In this document: positions 57,760 to 64,000 of the stretch, one piece after another
Position numbering within the stretch: the stretch's first letter is position 1
How the letters are laid out: every line of letters starts with the position of its first letter
From: Streptomyces sp. V2I9
GTDB lineage: Bacteria > Actinomycetota > Actinomycetes > Streptomycetales > Streptomycetaceae
Assembly: GCF_030817475.1 (NCBI RefSeq)
Contig: NZ_JAUSZJ010000002.1
Span: forward strand, 5,222,626 to 5,286,625
Direction of reading: 5' to 3'
DNA: 64,000 nt
Position numbers and translations under genes: made by a program
Notes under the pieces: model-generated
What the model was told of the DNA's origin: nothing
What the model saw: only the letters and a program-made list of their open reading frames with translations
The model's database searches: none

Positions 57760-59235
57760 GTGAGTGGCAGCGGCGCAGACGGCACGGATGCCGGAAAGCG
57801 GCCCAACACGCAGTTGGGGTCGTGGTTCGTGCGCAGTGGCTGGTCCAAGGGCGAGCTGGCCCGCCAGGTCAACCGGCGCGCACGGCAGATGGGCGCCCTC
57901 CACATCAGCACCGACACCTCCCGCGTGCGGCGCTGGCTCGACGGGGAACAGCCGCGCGAGCCGATCCCGCGCATCCTCTCCGAGCTGTTCTCCGAACGGT
58001 TCGGCGCCGTCGTCGCCGTCGAACAGCTCGGGCTGCGCACCGCCCACCAGTCGCCTTCGGTGGCCGGGGTCGATCTGCCCTGGGCGGGGCCGCAGACCGT
58101 CGCCCTCCTCAGCGAGTTCTCCCGCAGCGACCTGATGCTCGCCCGGCGCGGCTTCCTCGGCTCATCGCTGGCGCTGGCCGCCGGGCCCGCCCTCATCGAG
58201 CCCATGCAGCGCTGGCTGGTCCCCGCCCCCGCCCAGAGTTCCGGCGAGCCCGAGGCCCCGGCCGCCGAGCCCCGCCCCTCCCGGCTCTCCCCGCCCGAAC
58301 TGGACCTGCTGGAGTCGACCACCGCGATGTTCCGCCAGTGGGACGCGCAGTGCGGAGGCGGACTGCGCCGCAAGGCCGTCGTCGGGCAGCTGCACGAGGT
58401 GACCGACCTGCTCCAGGAGCCCCAACCCGGCCCCACCGCCCAGCGGCTCTTCCGCTGCGCCGCCGAACTGGCCGAGCTGGCCGGGTGGATGAGCTACGAC
58501 GTCGGCCTCCAGCCCACCGCCCAGAAGTACTTCGTGCTCGCGCTGCACGCGGCCAAGGAGGCCGGTGACAAACCGCTCGGCAGCTACATCCTCTCCAGCA
58601 TGAGCCGCCAGATGATCCACCTCGGCCGCCCCGACGACGCCCTGGAACTGATCCACCTCGCCCAGTACGGCAGTCGTGACTGCGCCACCTCCCGTACCCA
58701 GGCGATGCTGTATGCGATGGAGGCCCGCGCCTACGCCAACATGGGCCAGCCCAGCAAGTGCAAGCGGGCCGTCCGGATGGCCGAGGACACCTTCCTGGAC
58801 GCCGGCCTCGACGGTGAGCCCGAGCCCGACTGGATCCGCTTCTTCTCCGAGGCCGAGCTGAACGGCGAGAACGCCCACTCCTACCGCGACCTGGCCTACG
58901 TCGCCGGCCGCAGCCCCACCTACGCCTCGCTCGCCGAACCCGTCATGGAGCGGGCGGTCGAGCTGTTCGGCGACGACGACGAGCACCAGCGCTCCTACGC
59001 GCTCAACCTCATCGGCATGGCCACCGTCCACCTCCTCCAGCGCGAGCCGGAACGGTCCACCGTGCTGGCCACCCGCGCCCTGAGGATCGCCAAGAAGGTC
59101 CGCTCCGAACGCGTCAACACCCGCCTGCGCAAGACCGTCGACACCGCCGCCCGCGACTTCGGCGACGTCGCCGACGTAGCCCGGCTCACCGAACTGCTCC
59201 ACGAACAGCTCCCGGAGACCGCCGAAGCGGTCTGA
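57760..59235 (+). CDS. nsdA: Developmental and antibiotic repressor NsdA (TPR-like)
   Basis: A 491-residue protein. The N-terminal part (LGSWFVRSGWSKGELARQVNRRAR to STDTSRVRRWLDGEQPREPIPRIL) resembles a Xre-type helix-turn-helix. The C-terminal two thirds are helical repeats (AQKYFVLALHAAKEAGDKPLG, AMLYAMEARAYANMGQPSKCKRA) of tetratricopeptide type. NsdA negatively affects sporulation and antibiotic synthesis in Streptomyces; its position between ftsY and amtB supports the name. GTG 57760 is chosen with GGGGGCG upstream; ATG 57730 is possible. Confidence 0.9.
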   Translation: MSGSGADGTDAGKRPNTQLGSWFVRSGWSKGELARQVNRRARQMGALHISTDTSRVRRWLDGEQPREPIPRILSELFSERFGAVVAVEQLGLRTAHQSPSVAGVDLPWAGPQTVALLSEFSRSDLMLARRGFLGSSLALAAGPALIEPMQRWLVPAPAQSSGEPEAPAAEPRPSRLSPPELDLLESTTAMFRQWDAQCGGGLRRKAVVGQLHEVTDLLQEPQPGPTAQRLFRCAAELAELAGWMSYDVGLQPTAQKYFVLALHAAKEAGDKPLGSYILSSMSRQMIHLGRPDDALELIHLAQYGSRDCATSRTQAMLYAMEARAYANMGQPSKCKRAVRMAEDTFLDAGLDGEPEPDWIRFFSEAELNGENAHSYRDLAYVAGRSPTYASLAEPVMERAVELFGDDDEHQRSYALNLIGMATVHLLQREPERSTVLATRALRIAKKVRSERVNTRLRKTVDTAARDFGDVADVARLTELLHEQLPETAEAV

Positions 59236-59368
59236 CCGGCCCCCGGCCCCGGCCGCGGCGCCCCCTCCCGTACACCCCGACCCGGCTCCCCCATCGCCCG
59301 GTCACACGGAGGAGCGCCGCGGCCGGCTTCGTCTCCGCCGCCCCGGCGCGGCGCCGCCACGGTGTGTA

Positions 59369-59406
59369 CGGCGTGTGCCGCGCGGTGTGCGGCGTGTGCC
59401 GCGCGG
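59369..59406. repeat. Tandem 17-base direct repeat
   Basis: CGGCGTGTGCCGCGCGG occurs at 59369-59385 and 59390-59406, a period of 21 bases, which is two helical turns. It lies between nsdA and the amtB GlnR box. Each copy also contains the self-complementary CGGCG/CGCCG-like bases, so hairpins are possible. The remaining part of the 416-base gap is the amtB promoter. Confidence 0.5.
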
Positions 59407-59509
59407 CGGGCCACGGGCCGGAAGCGCCAGGACGACGTACGCCGCATGGTAGGCGGCGACCGGGCACGCCATCCGGGATTCATCCGCCCGTAACACGCGA
59501 TCCCTCTTC

Positions 59510-59547
59510 GTCACGCCCAGGAAACATCGTGCGGCATCCCACGAAAC
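59510..59547 (+). promoter_or_regulatory. GlnR box of amtB
   Basis: GTCAC-N6-GAAAC (59510-59525) is followed by N6, a degenerate half-site, N6 and GAAAC (59543-59547). This is the 22-base-period structure of the GlnR box (GTnAC-N6-GaAAC repeated). It lies 105 bases before amtB, so nitrogen-limited activation by GlnR is expected. A further GTAAC at 59490-59494 is out of phase. Confidence 0.82.
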
Positions 59548-59651
59548 GGCTCTGAGCCAATCTCGTGGCTCATAACGGCCCGCACCGTATCCCAGTGGTC
59601 CCGCAGCCTTCCCCCGCACGCCGCGGCCGCTCCGACGACGAGGAGACGCCG

Positions 59652-61004
59652 ATGCCCCCAGGCATCACGACGCTTGCCGCAGACGCCCCCGAGCTGTCTG
59701 CCGCCAACACCGGGTTCATGCTCATCTGCTCGGCCCTGGTGATGCTCATGACCCCCGGCCTGGCCTTCTTCTACGGAGGCATGGTCCGCGTCAAGAGCAC
59801 CCTCAACATGCTGATGATGAGCTTCATCAGCCTCGGGATCGTCACGGTCCTGTGGGTGCTCTACGGATTCAGCCTCGCCTTCGGCTCCGACGTCGGCTCG
59901 GTCATCGGCTGGAGCTCCGGCTACGTCGGCCTCGGCGACATCGGCGTCACCGAACTCTGGGACGGCTACACCATCCCGGTGTACGTCTTCGCCGCCTTCC
60001 AGCTGATGTTCGCCGTCCTCACCCCGGCCCTGATCAGCGGTGCGCTCGCCGACCGGGTGAAGTTCACCGCCTGGGCGCTCTTCGTGGTCCTGTGGGTCAC
60101 CGTCGTCTACTTCCCCGTCGCCCACTGGGTCTGGGGCACCGGCGGCTGGCTCTTCGAGATGGGAGTCATCGACTTCGCCGGCGGCACGGCCGTCCACATC
60201 AACGCGGGTGCGGCCGCCCTCGGCGTCATCCTGGTCATCGGCAAGCGCGTCGGCTTCAAGAAGGACCCGATGCGGCCGCACAGCCTGCCGCTCGTCATGC
60301 TCGGCGTGGCCCTCCTGTGGTTCGGCTGGTTCGGCTTCAACGCCGGGTCCTGGCTCGGCAACGACGACGGCGTCGGCGCGGTCATGTTCCTCAACACCCA
60401 GGTCGCCGCCGCGGCCGCCGTCCTCGGGTGGCTGATCTACGAGAAGCTGCGCCACGGCACCTTCACCACCCTCGGCGCCGCCTCCGGCGCGGTCGCCGGC
60501 CTCGTCGCCATCACCCCGGCCGGCGGCTCGGTCAGCCCGCTCGGCGCCCTCGCGATCGGCGTCATCGCCGGAGTCCTGTGCGCCATGGCGGTCGGCCTGA
60601 AGTACCGGTTCGGCTACGACGACTCCCTCGACGTCATCGGCGTCCACCTCGTCGGCGGCGTCATCGGCTCGGTCCTGGTCGGCTTCTTCGCCACCGGAGG
60701 CGTCCAGTCCGACGCCAAGGGCCTCTTCTACGGCGGCGGCCTCGAACAGCTCGGCAAGCAGGTCGTCGGCGTCGTCGCGGTCCTCGCGTACTCTCTCGTC
60801 GTCTCCGCGCTGATCGCCCTGGTGATCCACCGGACCATCGGCATGCGGGTCTCCGAGGACGACGAGGTCTCCGGCATCGACCAGGTCGAGCACGCCGAGA
60901 CGGCCTACGACTTCAGCGGCGCGGGCGGCGGCTCGGTCTCCCGCACCACCGCCCCCGCACCCGCCCCGACGGCAGCACCGAAGGCAAAGAAGGTGGACGC
61001 ATGA
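59652..61004 (+). CDS. amtB: Ammonium transporter AmtB
   Basis: A 450-residue Amt/Mep channel with about 11 membrane helices, taking up ammonium and binding GlnK. Family blocks are MTPGLAFFYGGMVRVKSTLNM, DFAGGTAVHINAGAAALG, LWFGWFGFNAGS, and HLVGGVIGSVLVG with the second pore His. The ATG at 59652 has AGGAG 6 bases upstream; the longer frame from 59565 has no site. The stop codon overlaps glnK by 4 bases (ATGA). The C-terminal tail is Ala/Pro-rich. Confidence 0.96.
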   Translation: MPPGITTLAADAPELSAANTGFMLICSALVMLMTPGLAFFYGGMVRVKSTLNMLMMSFISLGIVTVLWVLYGFSLAFGSDVGSVIGWSSGYVGLGDIGVTELWDGYTIPVYVFAAFQLMFAVLTPALISGALADRVKFTAWALFVVLWVTVVYFPVAHWVWGTGGWLFEMGVIDFAGGTAVHINAGAAALGVILVIGKRVGFKKDPMRPHSLPLVMLGVALLWFGWFGFNAGSWLGNDDGVGAVMFLNTQVAAAAAVLGWLIYEKLRHGTFTTLGAASGAVAGLVAITPAGGSVSPLGALAIGVIAGVLCAMAVGLKYRFGYDDSLDVIGVHLVGGVIGSVLVGFFATGGVQSDAKGLFYGGGLEQLGKQVVGVVAVLAYSLVVSALIALVIHRTIGMRVSEDDEVSGIDQVEHAETAYDFSGAGGGSVSRTTAPAPAPTAAPKAKKVDA

Positions 61005-61339
61005 AGCTCATCACCGCGGTCGTGAAGCCCCACCGGCTGGACGAGATCAAGGAGGCCCTCCAGGCCTTCGGCGTCCAGGGGCTCACCGTCACCGAGGCCA
61101 GCGGCTACGGGCGGCAGCGCGGCCACACCGAGGTCTACCGGGGTGCCGAGTACACCGTGGACCTGGTCCCCAAGATCCGCATCGAGGTCCTCGTCGAGGA
61201 CGAGGACGCCGAACAGCTCATCGAGGTCGTCGTCAAGGCCGCCCGCACCGGCAAGATCGGCGACGGGAAGGTCTGGAGCGTCCCGGTCGACACCGCCGTC
61301 CGCGTGCGGACCGGCGAGCGCGGCCCGGACGCCCTCTGA
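61001..61339 (+). CDS. glnK: Nitrogen regulatory protein PII (GlnK)
   Basis: A 112-residue PII signalling trimer. The T-loop reads GHTEVYRGAEYTVDLVPK, with Tyr51 as the modification site; in Streptomyces this Tyr is adenylylated by GlnD rather than uridylylated. Signatures KIRIEVLVED and the B-loop TGKIGDGKV are intact. GlnK blocks AmtB when unmodified. The ATGA overlap with amtB ensures coupled translation. Confidence 0.97.
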   Translation: MKLITAVVKPHRLDEIKEALQAFGVQGLTVTEASGYGRQRGHTEVYRGAEYTVDLVPKIRIEVLVEDEDAEQLIEVVVKAARTGKIGDGKVWSVPVDTAVRVRTGERGPDAL

Positions 61340-61368
61340 CCGACGGTCCACGAACGGAAGGCAGCCGG

Positions 61369-63828
61369 GTGACGCGTACCGAAGTGACCACCGAGACCGA
61401 AGACCAGGGACCCAGCGGCTACGCGGCGGCCCGGCTGCGCCTCCTCCAGCAGGAGGCGCGGTCCGGGCCGCCGCGCCGTGCGGCCCTCGCCCGCCTCACC
61501 GACGACTGGCTCACCGGCCTGTTCACCGCCGCGGCCGTCCGCACCGGGGTGCGCGGTGCCGCCCTGGTCGCGGTCGGCGGCTACGGGCGCGGTGAGCTCT
61601 CCCCGCGCAGCGACCTCGACCTGCTCCTCCTGCACGACGGCCACGCCGACCGGGCGGCCCTCGCGGCCCTCGCCGACGCCGTCTGGTACCCGGTCTGGGA
61701 CCTGGGCCTCGCCCTCGACCACTCCGTACGCACCCCCGGCGAGGCCCGCAGGACGGCGGGCGAGGACCTCAAGGTCCAGCTCGGCCTGCTCGACGCCCGC
61801 CCGGTCGCCGGCGACCTCGGCCTCGTCGCCTCCCTGCGCACCGCGATCCTCGCCGACTGGCGCAACCAGGCCCCCAAGCGCCTCCCCGCCCTCCTGGAAC
61901 TCGGCCGGGAACGCGCCGAGCGGGCGGGCGAGTTGCAGTTCCTCCTGGAACCCGACCTCAAGGAGGCCCGCGGCGGTCTCCGCGACGCCACCGCCCTGCG
62001 CGCGGTGGCCGCCTCCTGGGTCGCGGACGCCCCGCGCGAAGGGCTCGACCGGGCCCGCCGGACCCTCCTCGACACCCGCGACGCCCTCCACCTCACCACC
62101 GGGCGCGCCACCGACCGCCTCGCCCTCCAGGAACAGGACCAGGTCGCCGGAGCGCTCGGCCTGCTCGACGCCGACACCCTGCTGCGCCAGGTCTACGAGG
62201 CCGCGCGGACGGTCTCGTACGCCACCGACGTCACCTGGCGCGAGGTCGAACGCGTCCTGCGCGCCCGCTCCGCCCGCCCCAAGCTCCGCGCCCTGCTCGG
62301 CGGCGGCCTCGGCTCCAGGACCGCCCCCGAACGCACCCCGCTCGCCGACGGCGTGGTGGACGCGGACGGCGAAGTGGTCCTCGCCCGCGCCGCCCGCCCC
62401 GAACGCGACCCGGTCCTCACCCTGCGCGCCGCCGCGGCCGCCGCCGAGGCCGGGCTCCCGCTCTCCCGCCACCTCGTACGCCACCTGGCGGCCACCGCCC
62501 GGCCGCTGCCGGTGCCCTGGCCCCCCGAGGCCCGCGAGGAACTGGTCACCCTGCTCGGCGCGGGCGAGGCCACCGTCCCCGTCTGGGAGGCGCTGGAGGC
62601 GGAGGGGATCGTCACCCGGCTGCTGCCCGACTGGGAACGCGTGCACTGCCGCCCCCAGCGCAACCCCGTCCACACCTGGACCGTCGACCGGCACCTCGTG
62701 GAGACGGCCGTCCGCGCGGCCTCCCTCACCCGCCGCGTCCACCGCCCCGACCTCCTCCTGGTCGCCGCCCTCCTCCACGACATCGGCAAGGGCTGGCCCG
62801 GCGACCACTCCGTGGCGGGCGAGGTCATCGCCCGCGACATGGCCACCCGCATCGGCTTCGACCAGCAGGACACCGGCGTCATCGCCACCCTCGTCCGCCA
62901 CCACCTCCTGCTCGTCGAGACCGCCACCCGGCGCGACCTCGACGACCCCGCCACCGTGCGGGCGGTCGCCACGGCCGTGGGCGACGCCTCCACCCTGGAG
63001 CTGCTGCACGCCCTCACCGAGGCCGACGCGCTGGCCACCGGGCCCGCCGCCTGGAGCTCCTGGCGGGCCTCCCTCGTCGCGGACCTCGTCGGACGCGTGG
63101 CGGCCGTTCTCGCCGGGGAGCTTCCCGAGGAGCCCGCCGAGGGCGCCCCCAGCACCGAGCACGAACGCCTCGCCGTCGAGGCACTGCGCACCGGCGGCCC
63201 CGTCCTCACCCTGCGCACCCGCACCGAGGAACCCCACGGGGACGGCGAGGTGGCGCCGGTCGGCGTCGAACTCCTCATCGCCCTGCCGGACCGTCCCGGC
63301 GTCCTGCCCGCCGCGGCGGGCGTCCTCGCCCTGCACCGCCTCACCGTGCGCTCCGCGGATCTGCGCGCGCTGGAACTGCCCGACGACGTGGGGGAGCGGG
63401 CGGACCTGCTGCTGCTCAGCTGGCGGGTGTCCGCCGCTTACGGGTCCCTCCCGCAGGCCGCCCGCCTCCGCGCCGACCTCGTACGCGCCCTGGACGGCTC
63501 CCTGGACATCCGGGCGCGGCTCGCCGAACGGGAGGCCGCCTACCCCCGCAGGCGCGGGGTCAAGGCCCCGCCGCCACGGGTCTCCGTGGCCGCCGCGGGC
63601 TCCCGCCGGGCCACCGTCATCGAGGTCCGCGCCCAGGACGCTCCGGGCCTGCTGCACCGGATCGGCCGGGCCCTGGAGGGCAGTGCGGTACGGGTGCGGA
63701 GCGCCCATGTCTCCACCCTCGGCGCCAACGCCGTGGACGCCTTCTACGTGACCGGCGCGGACGGGGAACCGCTGCCTCCGGAACGGGCCGCCGAGGTGGC
63801 CCGCGAGGTCGAGAAGGCCCTCAACTGA
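61369..63828 (+). CDS. glnD: PII adenylyl/uridylyltransferase GlnD
   Basis: An 819-residue sensor that modifies and demodifies GlnK in response to nitrogen status. The nucleotidyltransferase motif is GGYGRGELSPRSDLDLLLL (about residues 68-86); the HD phosphohydrolase has LLHDIGKGWPGDHS near 468, and two ACT domains follow (about 640-705 and 745-815). In Streptomyces the enzyme adenylylates GlnK Tyr51. It starts 30 bases after glnK with GGAAGG upstream, completing the amtB-glnK-glnD operon. Confidence 0.95.
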   Translation: MTRTEVTTETEDQGPSGYAAARLRLLQQEARSGPPRRAALARLTDDWLTGLFTAAAVRTGVRGAALVAVGGYGRGELSPRSDLDLLLLHDGHADRAALAALADAVWYPVWDLGLALDHSVRTPGEARRTAGEDLKVQLGLLDARPVAGDLGLVASLRTAILADWRNQAPKRLPALLELGRERAERAGELQFLLEPDLKEARGGLRDATALRAVAASWVADAPREGLDRARRTLLDTRDALHLTTGRATDRLALQEQDQVAGALGLLDADTLLRQVYEAARTVSYATDVTWREVERVLRARSARPKLRALLGGGLGSRTAPERTPLADGVVDADGEVVLARAARPERDPVLTLRAAAAAAEAGLPLSRHLVRHLAATARPLPVPWPPEAREELVTLLGAGEATVPVWEALEAEGIVTRLLPDWERVHCRPQRNPVHTWTVDRHLVETAVRAASLTRRVHRPDLLLVAALLHDIGKGWPGDHSVAGEVIARDMATRIGFDQQDTGVIATLVRHHLLLVETATRRDLDDPATVRAVATAVGDASTLELLHALTEADALATGPAAWSSWRASLVADLVGRVAAVLAGELPEEPAEGAPSTEHERLAVEALRTGGPVLTLRTRTEEPHGDGEVAPVGVELLIALPDRPGVLPAAAGVLALHRLTVRSADLRALELPDDVGERADLLLLSWRVSAAYGSLPQAARLRADLVRALDGSLDIRARLAEREAAYPRRRGVKAPPPRVSVAAAGSRRATVIEVRAQDAPGLLHRIGRALEGSAVRVRSAHVSTLGANAVDAFYVTGADGEPLPPERAAEVAREVEKALN

Positions 63829-63842
63829 CCGCACGGCAACCG

Positions 63843-63870
63843 CCCTCGCCCGGAAGGTCCCGGGCGAGGG
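63843..63870 (+). terminator. Terminator of the amtB-glnK-glnD operon
   Basis: CCCTCGCCCGG (63843-63853) pairs with CCGGGCGAGGG (63860-63870) over 11 bases around a 6-base loop, 15 bases after the glnD stop codon. Confidence 0.8.
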
Positions 63871-63950
63871 CCCGGGGTTGTCCGGGGGGCGGATACCCTG
63901 GAGGGCGATCGACCTGCCCCTGACCCCGACCCTGAGGACCGACGAGCGCC

Positions 63951-64000
63951 GTGTTCGATACTCTCTCCGACCGCCTTAGCGCGACCTTCAAGAACCTCAG
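63951..64000 (+). CDS. ffh: Signal recognition particle protein Ffh (5' end only)
   Basis: The last 50 bases encode the first residues of Ffh after a GTG start at 63951: FDTLSDRLSATFKNL, the standard N-terminus of the SRP54 N domain. The gene continues past the window. It follows glnD as expected in Streptomyces. GAGGAC upstream is a weak ribosome site. Confidence 0.88.
   Translation, partial: MFDTLSDRLSATFKNL

Overview
The window is a stretch of Streptomyces chromosome. Base composition is very GC-rich with near-saturated G/C at third codon positions, GTG starts are common, and the gene order accB-accE / two conservons / gltX / tRNA-Gln and tRNA-Glu / ndgR / leuCD / hupS / gpsA / ddlA / thiL-thiD / rpmB / recG / rsmD-coaD / rpmF-rnc-mutM / smc / glcP / ftsY / nsdA / amtB-glnK-glnD / ffh is the one I know from Streptomyces core genomes (the SCO5535-SCO5586 neighbourhood of S. 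coelicolor, from memory). No phage, insertion sequence or CRISPR array was seen.

Region 1 (1-8.5 kb) is the most accessory-looking part. It holds a small conserved protein, a YceI-family protein with a pair of operator-like repeats over its promoter, a secreted zinc-peptidase-like protein, a secreted lysozyme-like protein, and a divergent pair of secreted glycosidases (GH64 beta-1,3-glucanase and GH101 endo-alpha-N-acetylgalactosaminidase). The glycosidases flank a perfect 14-bp palindrome resembling a CebR/LacI-family operator.

Region 2 (8.7-22 kb) carries the acyl-CoA carboxylase genes accB and accE, then two tandem conservons on the minus strand. Each encodes a membrane histidine-kinase-like CvnA, roadblock protein CvnB, DUF742 protein CvnC and small GTPase-like CvnD. 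The two cvnD copies share an uninterrupted 374-bp identical run although the flanking cvn genes have diverged. A 60-codon gene of unknown function with a repeated ANPRRT motif lies upstream of the second conservon.

Region 3 (22-30.4 kb) contains an FAH-family hydrolase, glutamyl-tRNA synthetase, a HAD phosphatase, five tRNA genes (Gln, Glu, Glu, Gln, Glu), the IclR regulator ndgR divergent from leuCD, and the nucleoid protein gene hupS.

Region 4 (30.5-49.4 kb) is a run of housekeeping genes: F420 cofactor synthesis (cofC/fbiD), phospholipid synthesis (plsC, gpsA), cell wall (ddlA), thiamine phosphate metabolism (thiL, thiD), ribosomal proteins L28 and L32, DNA repair (recG, mutM), rRNA modification and RNase III (rsmD, rnc), coenzyme A (coaD), a DivIVA-like coiled-coil protein, a CAP-domain secreted protein, acylphosphatase and a small coiled-coil protein.

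Region 5 (49.6-64 kb) holds smc, glucose permease glcP, ftsY, a primase-polymerase-like protein, the developmental repressor nsdA, the nitrogen operon amtB-glnK-glnD behind a GlnR box, and the first codons of ffh.

No obviously new multi-gene system was found. The points most worth a second look are the cvnD gene-conversion tract, the 60-codon ANPRRT gene, the CTG start or recoding site of the DUF177 gene, competing hairpins inside a conservon operon, and several unexplained palindromes in promoter regions.
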